A DNA stretch of 64,000 bases, taken from assembly GCA_963830385.1 (NCBI GenBank), contig CAWHMD010000008.1:248001-312000 (forward strand), given 5' to 3'. The notes beneath the pieces were generated by a model. The model saw only the letters and a program-made list of their open reading frames with translations, did no database searches and was not told the DNA's origin. Shown in pieces: positions 49,935 to 58,495 of the stretch (position 1 is its first letter; every line of letters begins with the position of its first letter). The DNA comes from Bog-532 sp963830385. Lineage in GTDB: Bacteria; Actinomycetota; Actinomycetes; Streptosporangiales; Streptosporangiaceae. The position numbers were made by a program, and so were the translations under genes.

Positions 49935-51130
49935 GCCGCGGTCCCTCCTGTCTGAGCGCCGCGCGCGAACCGGCCCGGCTCGAAACGGCTGATGTCGTAC
50001 ACGGTGCCCTGCTGCACGGACAGCTGAGCCAGCACCCGGCCCACCCAGGGCGCGAACTTGTAGCCGGTGCCGCGCCAGCCGACCCCGACGAAGGCCCCTC
50101 CGACGGCACTGTCCGCCCCGGGCAGCGGGCCGAGGATGAACTCGTCGTCACCGACCAGGTCATAGAAGCAGGTGTCGACCCCGCTGGCCTCGGCCACGTC
50201 CACGGTCTGCGCCCCGCGCAGGCCGGGCATGCACTCGGCCACGAAGTCCTCGACCGAGTTGATCTTCGACGGCACGGGGGTCGCGTCCGGCGGATGGTAG
50301 AAGCCGATCTTCACGCCGGGTGTGTGGCCGGTGTAGATCGGGTGCCCGTAGATGCCCACGTCCAGGTAGGCGAAGACCGGCAGCACGTCCTCGGTGTACT
50401 GGCCCGCGACGGCCGGGTCGGGGATGAAGTACTTGGACTGCATCGGCCGGTCCGGGCTGAGCGGGAAGCGGACCGGGCAGCCACCGATGAGGTCCAGCAG
50501 CTCGTTGGTGCCAAGCCCCGCGGTGATGACCAGGATGTCCGACTCGACCGGCCCGGCCGCGGTCTGCACCCGCCAGGTGCCGCCGGATCGCGTGATCGCC
50601 TGGATCGGTGCTTCCTCGCGGAACTTGACCCCGCGGGCGGGCAGCACCGACCGCAGCAGGCTCGTCACCGCGGCCACGTCGGCGAAACCGGCGTCCACGT
50701 CCAGCCAGCCGCCGTCGGCCGCGAACTGCGGGAACCGCCCGGCCAGTTCCGGGCCGGCCAGGACCTCGCGGCGCAGCTGCAGGTCCTCCAGCACGGCGAA
50801 ACTGCGGGCGGCGTAGCTCGCGGGGATGTCGGGGGTCACGCTGGCCTTGGCCAGGTTCAGGCAGCCGCAGTCCACCAGCAGCCGCTGTCCGGCCCGTTCC
50901 TGCAGGTCAAGCCAGAGCTGCCGGGACTCGAAGGCCAGCCGTGAATACTGAGGGTCGAGATAGTCGTTGCGTACCGACCGGGTCAGCCCGAACGAGGCGG
51001 TGCCCGGATCACCGACCCGCGACTTGTCCACTACCGTGACCGAGCTGGCCAGCGGGGCCGCGTAGTACGCCGTCATCAGCCCCATGACGCCACCGCCGAC
51101 AATGGTCAGCCGGCGGCCGCGGGTTCCGGT
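49931..51130 (-). CDS. FAD-dependent amine oxidase (DAO/sarcosine-oxidase-like)
   Basis: A 399-residue flavoprotein. N-terminal Rossmann motif LTIVGGGVMGLMTAYYAAPL; RSVRNDYLDPQYSRLAFESR follows, and the C-terminal part has GDDEFILGPLPG and FVGVGWRGTGYKFAPWVGRV, the region that binds flavin in monomeric sarcosine oxidases and N-methyltryptophan oxidases. The TTG start has AGGAG seven bases upstream. It is followed by the methyltransferase gene with a four-base overlap; together they could demethylate a methylated amine. The substrate is unknown. Confidence 0.82.
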   Translation of the reverse strand, partial: TGTRGRRLTIVGGGVMGLMTAYYAAPLASSVTVVDKSRVGDPGTASFGLTRSVRNDYLDPQYSRLAFESRQLWLDLQERAGQRLLVDCGCLNLAKASVTPDIPASYAARSFAVLEDLQLRREVLAGPELAGRFPQFAADGGWLDVDAGFADVAAVTSLLRSVLPARGVKFREEAPIQAITRSGGTWRVQTAAGPVESDILVITAGLGTNELLDLIGGCPVRFPLSPDRPMQSKYFIPDPAVAGQYTEDVLPVFAYLDVGIYGHPIYTGHTPGVKIGFYHPPDATPVPSKINSVEDFVAECMPGLRGAQTVDVAEASGVDTCFYDLVGDDEFILGPLPGADSAVGGAFVGVGWRGTGYKFAPWVGRVLAQLSVQQGTVYDISRFEPGRFARGAQTGGTAA

Positions 51131-51252
51131 CAAATGCGTGCTCCTGTCGCCCAACTCCAGAATGACTGACCCAGAGTATGACCTGCATGTTTCGGCGCGA
51201 TATCAGAATCCCCGGCCGGTATCGCCGGCACTGGGGCATCGAGGCCCAGGGC

Positions 51253-51609
51253 TCAGGCGCCGGGGGAGCGCCGCAGGCTGCGGTAGACCCGCAGCAGCGT
51301 TTCCTTTTCTTCCGGGCCGAGCTCAGGGTCGTTACGGATGGCGGCCTCGGTCCTGGACCCGGCCGGGGCCTCGCCGCCGTTGCCGGCGCTGGCCATCCCG
51401 GCCTGGGCCAGCAGCGTGTCGGCGGACAAGTTGAGCGCGTCGGCGATCGAGCGCAGGACGCGCAGCGAGGGCTGGTGCAGGCCCCGCTCGACCTGGCTCA
51501 GGTAGGCGTTGGACACTTTGGTCAGGTCGGCCAGCTGGCGCAGCGACAAGTCCGCCAGCTGCCGTTGCACCCGGATGTAACTGCCGAGTGCGCCTTCCTC
51601 GTCCGCCAC
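51253..51609 (-). CDS. XRE-family regulator, copy 2
   Basis: A 118-residue paralogue of the phasin-linked regulator at about 41 kb: GSYIRVQRQLADLSLRQLAD, LTKVSNAYLSQVERGLHQPS and LRVLRSIADALNLSADTL are almost unchanged, and the tail ETLLRVYRSLRRSPGA too. The GTG start follows CATACTTGAGG; -10-like CATACT is so close that the mRNA leader is very short. It is upstream of, and on the same strand as, the amine oxidase operon. It may regulate phasin 2 or its own gene. Confidence 0.78.
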   Translation of the reverse strand: MADEEGALGSYIRVQRQLADLSLRQLADLTKVSNAYLSQVERGLHQPSLRVLRSIADALNLSADTLLAQAGMASAGNGGEAPAGSRTEAAIRNDPELGPEEKETLLRVYRSLRRSPGA

Positions 51610-51612
51610 CCC

Positions 51613-52260
51613 TCAAGTATGACCGACGGGCCGCCTTGTCAGCACGCCGTCGGCAGGCCCGGAGCCGCCGCCCGGCGCGACGATCACCAGCAGCGCGGCC
51701 ACCAGGCCCGCGATCCCGCAGATCACGTAGCCGATCGAGTTGGCGCTGCCGAGCGCGTGGAAGGCCACCTCCTTGATCGGGTTGGGCGGATCCGGGACCG
51801 CGTTCGCGCCCAGCGGCCCGGAGTTCACCGCGCCCGCCGCCTGCTTGAGCGCGGCCGCCTTGGCTCCGGTGGCGTGCTCGGCCGACGAATTGAACGTGCT
51901 CAGCGCCTTGGACAGTGCGGGGTTACTGGACACCTTGGCGTGAATGCCGGCGGCCGCCCGGCTGAGCGTGACCGCCCCGATCACCGCGGGCCCCAGCGTG
52001 AAGCCGAAGTCGCGCAGCATGTTCGTCGCCCGCCCCCATCAGGACCAGCCCGGCCCCCATCGTCCAGCGCGGGTCGTAGTGGTGCAGCAGGTAGGAGGTG
52101 AGCGGGATCAGCGGCAGCGCAATGCCGTTGAACAGCACGAACGCGAGCGCGGCGTGCAGCGGCGTGAACAGCAGGATCGCAGTCAGCCGGATGCTGGTCG
52201 AATAGGCGGTGCCCAGGAAGCAGAACATGCCGATGACGGTCGCGAGGCCACCCCGTTCGG
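51613..52260 (-). pseudogene. DHA2-type MFS transporter, C-terminal remnant with frameshift
   Basis: Segments FLGTAYSTSIRLTAILLFTP, LPLIPLTSYLLHHYDPRWTM and GAGLVLMGAG in one frame, then LRDFGFTLGPAVIGAVTLSR and NSIGYVICGIAGLVAALLVI in another, form the C-terminal half of a drug-type MFS permease. The frame changes near 52025. The first six to eight membrane segments are missing, and the sequence runs head-on into a PPOX-family fragment. Not functional. Confidence 0.72.
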
Positions 52261-52274
52261 GCAGCGGGGTGCGC

Positions 52275-52535
52275 GCCCGGCTGGGCAGCGACGAAGTGAT
52301 CTGGATCGTCACGGCCGGGGCGGACGGCCGGCCGCAGCCGAACCCGGTGGGGTTCTGCCGGGACGGCGGCGCCGACAGCGCCGAGTTCATCATCTACAGG
52401 TGTCCCGACGCGCACCGGCTCAGGCACCTTCGGGAACGGCCGGACCAGGTGTCATTCCACTTCGACAGCGACGGCCACGGCCAGGACGTCGTGGTGCTGT
52501 ACGGCGTTGACCGGAAAGACCTGGCCGAACCCTGA
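52275..52535 (+). pseudogene. F420/FMN-binding PPOX-family protein fragment
   Basis: ARLGSDEVIWIVTAGADGRP, QPNPVGF, EFIIYRCPDAHRLRHLRERP and VSFHFDSDGHGQDVVVLYG give the core of a pyridoxamine-oxidase-like split-barrel protein of the F420-dependent TIGR03667-like group. Both its first residues and its last 50 or so are missing. It faces the MFS remnant (divergent) and the DUF222 remnant (convergent), in a stretch with no complete gene. Confidence 0.68.
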
Positions 52536-52550
52536 CTTGCTGACTTTGCG

Positions 52551-54035
52551 CTATGGATAGAAGCCGGGCCGGGTGATGTAGCGGCGGCCAGCGGGGGTGG
52601 TCCAGGTCATGACGCCGGGCTGGGGCTGATCGAGGCGCCAGCCCGCGGACTGTTTGCACCGGTGATGATGGCGGCAGAGCGGGGCCAGGCCGCATTCGCA
52701 CGTCCGGCCGCCCTGGTCGTAGGGCACGGTGTGGTCGAGGTCGCAGCGGGCGGCGGGCCACTGGCAGCCGGGAGCGCTGCAGGTGGGGGTACGGGTGGTG
52801 ATCAGATGCTGCAGGCGCCGGCTGGGGTGGTAGCCCGGCTCCTGGTGGCGATGGTCGCAACTGCCTCGCGCGAGCGGGTCAATCGTCACCGTGAGGACGC
52901 GGGGTCTCGCGTTACCGGGGTCGTTGAAGCGCGGTACCTGCCCGGGCACGTGGCCGTGGCCGATGGGCTGCCCGTCGTCATCGGTGACGGTCACGCTCCA
53001 GCGGGACACGGGGTGGGCGGCGGCCAGATCGGCGAGCTTCCTGGCCAGCGACGCATCGATCGTGCCAAAACCGGCGACGCTGCCTGGCTGCGCGGCCAGC
53101 CCGAGCAGGGTGCTCAGGGTGACCGTCACGTTGACGCGCGGCGAGCCGCCGCTGGCCGAACGGGTCGTGGCTGGTGGTGGCGGGCGCGGTGGGATGCGCG
53201 GGGCTGGGCCCGGCGGTGGGCGCAGAGTCCTGGCCGAGGAGGATGTCGAGGTAGGCGCGGACGCGCAGCTGATCCAGGGAACCGGCCAGGCCGGCGTCAC
53301 GGAGGGCGAGTGCGCGGGCGGTGATGCGCTGGTCGGCCTCCAGTACCTCGTCGGGCGGAGGCCGAAACCGGCCAGGGCGGCGGTGCCCGCGTCTTCTTGC
53401 CAGCGCCGTACGCGCGGGTCCTTTTGCGCTTCCTCACGGCGGCGGGCGGCGGCCCCGGGGCCGACCGCGATTACCGCGCGAGCCACGGCCGCGCGGAGCT
53501 GGCCGAGCGTCTGCTGGCCGGCCTTCGTGAGGATCAGCGCCTCGATCTCATGGGTCTGGTCATCGGTCAGGACTCGGGTGGCCTCGGCGATCAGGCGGGC
53601 CTGGGGATAGTCGATGACTCCGTCGTGCAGGGCGCTGGCCGTGCGGAGCAGCCGGGTGGCGAGGGTCCAGGGCAAGGCTGAGATAGACGTCGGCCATCCG
53701 GCCGGAGAGCGTCAGCGCCGGCGCCACTTCGTCGCCGATGAACTCGCTCAGCTGGGCCGGAACCTCCCCGGCGGGGCGGGAGCGGTCCGCTCGGCGGGAC
53801 GGCGGCGCGCGAGCTCGGCGATGGCCGTCAGCACGCCCGAGCAGCACCACGACTCGAGCCGCCGCCAGGACCGGAGTGCTCCGATCAGCTCGTCGTCGTC
53901 CAGCTCGGCCAGCCGCCCGTTGCGCGTGACCGCGTCGGCCGATCGCGCCAGCAACCAGCTCGGCCCGGACGCGTCGAGGACGCCGCCCGCCTCGAAACCA
54001 GAGCCGGGCCGGACCGGAGCGGACCGCGTTCCCAT
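52551..54035 (-). pseudogene. DUF222/HNH endonuclease (13E12-like), multiply frameshifted
   Basis: The N-terminal DUF222 part (DDDELIGALRSWRRLESWCC), the middle (LSGRMADVYLSLAL, then ATRLLRTASALHDGVIDYPQ and ARLIAEATRVLTDDQT) and the C-terminal HNH nuclease (CSAPGCQWPAARCDLDHTVP, LCRHHHRCKQSAGW) are all recognisable. They are spread over several frames: shifts near 53760 and 53680, and a segment around 53210-53390 that reads best in a third frame (RITARALALRDAGLAGSLDQ). The HNH residues themselves are intact. These genes are common, repeated and mobile-like in actinobacteria. Confidence 0.78.
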
Positions 54036-54107
54036 ACGAACATATTATCGAATTAATACGGAAATGGACAGAGAGTCCGAGTACCGCTTTTTAATAAATG
54101 CACACAT

Positions 54108-54149
54108 AAAATTGCACACTTAAAACGCCAGGAATGGGTGTGCAGTTTT
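54108..54149. terminator. Hairpin in AT-rich spacer
   Basis: AAAATTGCACAC pairs with GTGTGCAGTTTT (11 of 12 positions) around an 18-base loop. It lies in the otherwise AT-rich 54036-54256 spacer, about 110 bases beyond the sugar isomerase stop on the minus strand and upstream of the DUF222 remnant. It has A/T on the outer arms, like a bidirectional terminator. Otherwise I see nothing in this spacer. Confidence 0.45.
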
Positions 54150-54256
54150 AGGCGCGCAGGCGGTGCGGAGCTGGGCTTGAATACCTGGCCTCGATCCTTG
54201 TTGTGGGCGGCCTGCGCGGGTTAGCCGGGCCGCGAGGTGGTCGCGATACCGACCTG

Positions 54257-55258
54257 TTAGGCCAGGTCGGCGGCCTTGGCCGCGGCCAACAGGTTGTGGG
54301 CGGCCAGGGCGAGGCCGTCGGTGCGGGAGAAGTCGGCGTCCTCGTGCTCGATGTTGACGGCGATGCCGGGGTCGACCGCAGCCAGCGCGGCCAGGAACTC
54401 GGTCCAGTAGGCGACGTCGTGGCCGATGCCGACCGCGACGAACCGCCAGGCTGGGTCGGCCGGCCAGGAGGTGCACCAGAACCCGATGCCGGTCGGCACC
54501 TTGTCCGGGGCGTCGGCGGGTACCCGCTCGAACGAGGTGTCGAGCACCCCCCGGATGCCGACCCCGGGGGTGATCATGGCGTCCTTGGCGGCGGCGTGGA
54601 ACACCAGCGGACCCAGGTTGCGGATGCACTCGACCACGTCCATGCCCTGCCACATCAGGTGGGACGGGTCCATTTCGGCGCCCACGTTGGTGGCGTCGAT
54701 CCGGTCCACCAGCTTGCGCAGGGTCACCGGCGAGAACACCAGGTTGTGCGGGTGCATCTCGATCGCGACCCGGACGCCACGGGCCCGCGCCAGCGCGTCG
54801 ATTCCCGACCAGAATTCGGCCGCCACCGTCCACTGGTAGTCGAGCACGTCCATGTACACCCCGTCCCAGGGATTGACCACCCAGGACGGGTACTTGGCGT
54901 CCGGGTCCGAACCCGGCGTGCCCGACATCGTCACCACGTGCCGGACCCCCAGCAGCCCGGCCAGCTCGATCGTCCGGCGCAGGTCGTCGGCGTGCTTGGG
55001 GCCGACGCCGGGCAGCGGGTTGAGCGGGTTGCCGTTGCAGTTCAGCCCGGTCAGCTCCATGCCCCGGGTGGAGAACTCGGCCAGGTAGTCGCGGCGCGCC
55101 TGCTCAGAGGACAGCAGCAGGTCGACGTGGCAGTGCGGGGAGGGGATGAACCCTCCGGTGTTGACCTCGGCCGAGGTCAGTCCGTTGGATTTGAGCACGT
55201 CCAGGGCTTCGGCCAGCGGGCGGTCGTGCAGGCAGGCGGTGTAGGCGCCAAGCTTCAT
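54257..55258 (-). CDS. Sugar phosphate isomerase/epimerase-like TIM barrel, copy 1
   Basis: A 333-residue xylose-isomerase-like TIM barrel. KLGAYTACLHDRPLAEALDV starts the fold; GVRVAIEMHPHNLVFSPVTL (Glu, His), GAEMDPSHLMWQGMDVVECI (Asp, His) and VFHAAAKDAMI supply the divalent metal ligands, and VNIEHEDADFSRTDGLALAA the last Glu. ATG overlaps the upstream stop (ATGA) and has AAGGAT before it. The two adjacent genes form an operon. They resemble inositol or sugar-acid catabolic isomerases; the substrate is unknown. Confidence 0.82.
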   Translation of the reverse strand: MKLGAYTACLHDRPLAEALDVLKSNGLTSAEVNTGGFIPSPHCHVDLLLSSEQARRDYLAEFSTRGMELTGLNCNGNPLNPLPGVGPKHADDLRRTIELAGLLGVRHVVTMSGTPGSDPDAKYPSWVVNPWDGVYMDVLDYQWTVAAEFWSGIDALARARGVRVAIEMHPHNLVFSPVTLRKLVDRIDATNVGAEMDPSHLMWQGMDVVECIRNLGPLVFHAAAKDAMITPGVGIRGVLDTSFERVPADAPDKVPTGIGFWCTSWPADPAWRFVAVGIGHDVAYWTEFLAALAAVDPGIAVNIEHEDADFSRTDGLALAAHNLLAAAKAADLA

Positions 55259-56130
55259 GCGCGATCCTTGGCCAGCTCGGACGTCACCCGGTCGAGCATG
55301 CGGCGGTGGATGGCGTCGGCGTCCTCTTCCCAGCCGAACACGCACACCGCGGCGATGCCGTCGAAGGCGGCGTCGCGCAGCGAGCCGAACGTCTCGTCCC
55401 AGTTGATGTCGCCGTTGCCGATCTCGTTGTGCTGGTGCACGCGGGCGTCGACGCCGGGTGGGTTGACGATGTAGCGGTTGCCGACTCCTGCCCGGTGGTT
55501 GTAGCAGTCGGCCACGTGGATGTGGGTCAGCTTGGGCCTGGCGTACTCGATCATGGCGGCCAGGTCACCGGCCCCGTCGGACAGGTGGAACGCGTGCGGG
55601 ATGCAGAAGCAGTAGTTGACCCAGGGCTGGTTCAGGCCGCGGACGATCTGCACCGCGTCGGAGTTGCGCTCGGAGAAGTCGTACGGATGGGCTTCGATGT
55701 CCAGCCGCAGGCCGTATCGCTCGAAGGCCGGGATCAGCTCCTCCATCGAGTGGTAGAAGGCGTGCTCGGACCGCAGCGGCTGGTTCGGGTCACCGGACAG
55801 CTCGGTGATGATCACCGGGACTTCCAGGCCGTCGGCGATCTCCAGCAGCCGTCGCCAGTTCCGGACCTGGGCCTGCCGTTCCTGCTCGTCCGGGGCCGAC
55901 CAGTTGAACACCGGGACCAGCGACGCGATGCGGACCCCGGTCTCCTGCACCGCCTTCTTGACCTCGGCCACCATCGCGTCGTCGGCCTTGGGGTACCGGT
56001 GCCAGAAGAACCAGTCCGCCCGCGGTGACAGCTCCAGGTACTCATAGCCCAGATCGGCGGCCTTGCGCAGCTCGTCGGCGACCGACAGGTCGGCGTGATA
56101 CATCGCGGGGTCCAGTGCGACCTTCACCAT
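55255..56130 (-). CDS. Sugar phosphate isomerase/epimerase-like TIM barrel, copy 2
   Basis: A 291-residue TIM barrel of the same superfamily as its downstream neighbour but from another branch: VALDPAMYHADLSVADELRK, YEYLELSPRADWFFWHRYPK, metal-site blocks IITELSGDPNQPL, LRLDIEAHPYDFSERNS, CFCIPHAFHLSD and LTHIHVADCYNHRAG. The ATG at MVKVALDP has GAGGA upstream; the 33 residues in frame before it look non-coding. The two isomerases presumably act in series on one carbohydrate. No kinase, transporter or regulator for it is adjacent. Confidence 0.82.
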   Translation of the reverse strand: MVKVALDPAMYHADLSVADELRKAADLGYEYLELSPRADWFFWHRYPKADDAMVAEVKKAVQETGVRIASLVPVFNWSAPDEQERQAQVRNWRRLLEIADGLEVPVIITELSGDPNQPLRSEHAFYHSMEELIPAFERYGLRLDIEAHPYDFSERNSDAVQIVRGLNQPWVNYCFCIPHAFHLSDGAGDLAAMIEYARPKLTHIHVADCYNHRAGVGNRYIVNPPGVDARVHQHNEIGNGDINWDETFGSLRDAAFDGIAAVCVFGWEEDADAIHRRMLDRVTSELAKDRA

Positions 56131-56243
56131 GGCGTCCTCGTCGTGGTCAGTCGGTATCTGCCGGGCTAGTTGATCCTGATCCTTGCCGCCGCTCTTGTAC
56201 AGGGCCGTCCGGCCCGGCGGCACCGCCAAGAGCCAGACGTGTG

Positions 56244-56269
56244 CGGGGCCCGGCCGAAGCCGGGCCCCG
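56244..56269 (-). terminator. Hairpin after phasin gene 2
   Basis: CGGGGCCCGGC and its exact complement enclose a CGAA tetraloop, 29 bases beyond the phasin 2 stop codon. It mirrors the hairpin that ends phasin gene 1 (same stem length and tetraloop size). Confidence 0.75.
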
Positions 56270-56297
56270 TTCGGTGCACGTGATTAGTTTCGAGTGA

Positions 56298-56582
56298 TCA
56301 GTTCTGCGAGGCAGAGCGGGTGGCCTCGGTCACCGTGTCGCGAACCTTGTCGGCGGCGGCGGTGCTGGTGGCCAGGATCTGCTTGGCCAGGTCGCGCTGG
56401 GCGCTGAGGATCTGCCCGGCGAAGTCGTAGAACTGGTCGATGGCCTGCTCGGGGCTGGGCAGCCCGGCCGGGAGGTGGCTGGCGGCCTGCTGGATGGTGT
56501 GGTTCCAGGTCTGCAGGGCGGACAGCGCCGCGTCCTGGCCCTGCTTGAACAGTTCGGCGTACTGCTCCTGAACGGTGGCCAT
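56298..56582 (-). CDS. Phasin-like PHA granule-associated protein 2
   Basis: A 94-residue helical protein homologous over its full length to phasin 1: MATVQEQYAELFKQGQDAAL, QTWNHTIQQAASHLP and DQFYDFAGQILSAQRDLAKQ. It carries the same promoter and a similar terminator. It is divergent from the class II-like phaC across about 210 bases, so the two could share control. Probably coats medium-chain PHA granules made by the adjacent synthase; that assignment is from context. Confidence 0.7.
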   Translation of the reverse strand: MATVQEQYAELFKQGQDAALSALQTWNHTIQQAASHLPAGLPSPEQAIDQFYDFAGQILSAQRDLAKQILATSTAAADKVRDTVTEATRSASQN

Positions 56583-56620
56583 GAGGGTTCTCTCTTTCGT
56601 GTGAGTACTGCGTGGTATCT

Positions 56621-56668
56621 GCGTACCTTGTGCTTGAAATAGTACGCACAGCATGCCGTGTATGTCAA
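56621..56668 (-). promoter_or_regulatory. Promoter of phasin gene 2
   Basis: TTGACA (56663-56668) and TACTAT (56639-56644) on the minus strand are spaced 18 bases apart, exactly as in phasin gene 1. Downstream of the -10 element the bases to GCGTAC at 56621 are identical in both promoters. Further upstream AAGCG and GCATGC motifs recur, probably regulator sites, but their arrangement differs from copy 1. Confidence 0.75.
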
Positions 56669-56791
56669 GCGCAATGCTCAGCATGCCAAGCGAAATGAAC
56701 CGCGCTGTGCCCGCAGACCCACGGGCGCGGCTGGGTTCGTGACCGGCGACCAATGGAAAGCAAGCGCTGGGCGGCCTAGGCTCAGCCCATA

Positions 56792-58495
56792 ATGAGCGCC
56801 GACTCCGATTCGACCAGGGCAGCGGCGGAAGACGCCGTATCCGCACCGCTGGACATGCTGCTGACCGACGCGGCCACCGGCATGCTGCGGCGGCTGAACC
56901 CGGGTGGCTCCGGGCTGCGGCTGGCCGCTGCGCTGGCCGCCCGGCCCCGGCTGATAGCCGGGCGCGGAGGACAGCTGGCCGGGGAGCTGGTCCGCATCGC
57001 GGCGGGCCGGTCCGAGGTGGCACCCTCCCGGCGGGACCGCCGGTTCGCCGACCCGGGCTGGGCCGGTAACCCGGTGCTGCGCCGGGCCATGCAGGCCTAC
57101 CTGGCCACCGCCGAGAGCGTCGAGGGTGTGGTGGGCGAGGCCGGCCTGGACGAGGCCGACACCGAACGGGTGGGCTTCATCCTCACCAACCTGCTCGACG
57201 CGCTCGCGCCCAGCAACAACCCGCTGCTGAACCCGGCGGCGCTGAAGGCGGCGGTCGACACCGGCGGCGGGAGCACGCTGGCGGGGCTACGGCACTTCGT
57301 CTCCGACATGGCGGTGTCGCCCCGGGTCCCCAGCATGGTGGAGCCGGACGCCTACCAGGTGGGCGTGGACCTGGCCGTCAGCCCCGGGTCGGTCGTCCTG
57401 CGTACCCCGGTGTTCGAGCTGATCCAGTACCGCCCGGCCACCGCCACCGTCCGCCCGGTCCCGCTGCTGTTCGTGCCGCCGGTGATCAACAAGTTCTACG
57501 TGCTCGACCTGGCGCCTGGCCGGAGCATGGTGGAGTACCTGGTCAGCCAGGGCCTGCAGGTGTTCATGATCTCCTGGCGCAATCCGGACGCACGGTACGC
57601 CCAGTGGGACCTCGACACCTACGGGCAGGCGGTCCTGGACGCGATGGACGCCGCCACCCGGATCACCGGGAGCGAGACCACCGCGCTGGCCGGGACCTGC
57701 TCGGGCGGCATCATCGCCGCGATGGTAGCCGCGCACCTGGCCCACATCGGCCAGCAGGACCGCATCGCCGCGCTGACCCTCCTGGTCACCGTGCTCGACC
57801 AGGCACACGCCGGGCTGGCCAGCGCGGTTGTCGACGAGCGGACCGCGCAGGTGGCGGCGGCCGCGTCCCGGGCCCGCGGATACCTGGACGGCCGGACGCT
57901 GGCCGAGGTGTTCGCCTGGCTGCGGCCCAACGACCTGATCTGGAATTACTGGGTCAACAACTACCTGCTGGGCCGGAAACCGCCGGCCTTCGACATCTTG
58001 TTCTGGAACGCCGACACCACCCGCATGGCGGCGGGCCTGCACCACGACTTCCTGCGCATGGGGGTGGACAACGTCCTGGTCAGCCCGGGGACCGCGACCA
58101 TGCTCGGCTCACCGGTCGACCTGAGCGCGATCGACCGGGACAGCTACATCGTGGCCGGGATCACCGACCACATCTGCCCCTGGCAGAGCTGCTACCAGTC
58201 CACCCAGCTGCTCGGCGGCCGGCCCCGGTTCCTGCTGTCGACCAGCGGGCACATCGCCGCCATGGTCAACCCGCCCGGCAACGAAAAGGCCCGCTACCAG
58301 GTGGCCGCCGACAGTCCCGAAGACCCCAAAGAATGGCTGCGCACCGCCGAGACCCGGCACGGGTCCTGGTGGCCGGACTACGCGAGCTGGCTGGCCGAAC
58401 GCTGCGGGGATGAGAAGGACGCGCCGGCCGAGCTCGGCGGCGGCGGGCTGGCGCCGGCCAGCGATGCGCCGGGAACATATGTCTATGACCGCTGA
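56792..58495 (+). CDS. phaC: Polyhydroxyalkanoate synthase, class II-like
   Basis: A 567-residue synthase of the pseudomonad (medium-chain) type. RRDRRFADPGWAGNPVLRRA, NLLDALAPSNNPLLNPAALK and VINKFYVLDLAPGRSMVEYL are class II blocks; the nucleophile motif is TALAGTCSGGIIAAM, Asp is in VAGITDHICPWQSCYQSTQL, and His in LSTSGHIAAMVNPPGNEK. It should polymerise C6-C14 3-hydroxyacyl-CoA. No clear ribosome binding site precedes the ATG. Its end overlaps phaZ. The catalytic loop differs from the other synthase (GLCLGG), so substrate ranges probably differ too. Confidence 0.92.
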   Translation: MSADSDSTRAAAEDAVSAPLDMLLTDAATGMLRRLNPGGSGLRLAAALAARPRLIAGRGGQLAGELVRIAAGRSEVAPSRRDRRFADPGWAGNPVLRRAMQAYLATAESVEGVVGEAGLDEADTERVGFILTNLLDALAPSNNPLLNPAALKAAVDTGGGSTLAGLRHFVSDMAVSPRVPSMVEPDAYQVGVDLAVSPGSVVLRTPVFELIQYRPATATVRPVPLLFVPPVINKFYVLDLAPGRSMVEYLVSQGLQVFMISWRNPDARYAQWDLDTYGQAVLDAMDAATRITGSETTALAGTCSGGIIAAMVAAHLAHIGQQDRIAALTLLVTVLDQAHAGLASAVVDERTAQVAAAASRARGYLDGRTLAEVFAWLRPNDLIWNYWVNNYLLGRKPPAFDILFWNADTTRMAAGLHHDFLRMGVDNVLVSPGTATMLGSPVDLSAIDRDSYIVAGITDHICPWQSCYQSTQLLGGRPRFLLSTSGHIAAMVNPPGNEKARYQVAADSPEDPKEWLRTAETRHGSWWPDYASWLAERCGDEKDAPAELGGGGLAPASDAPGTYVYDR

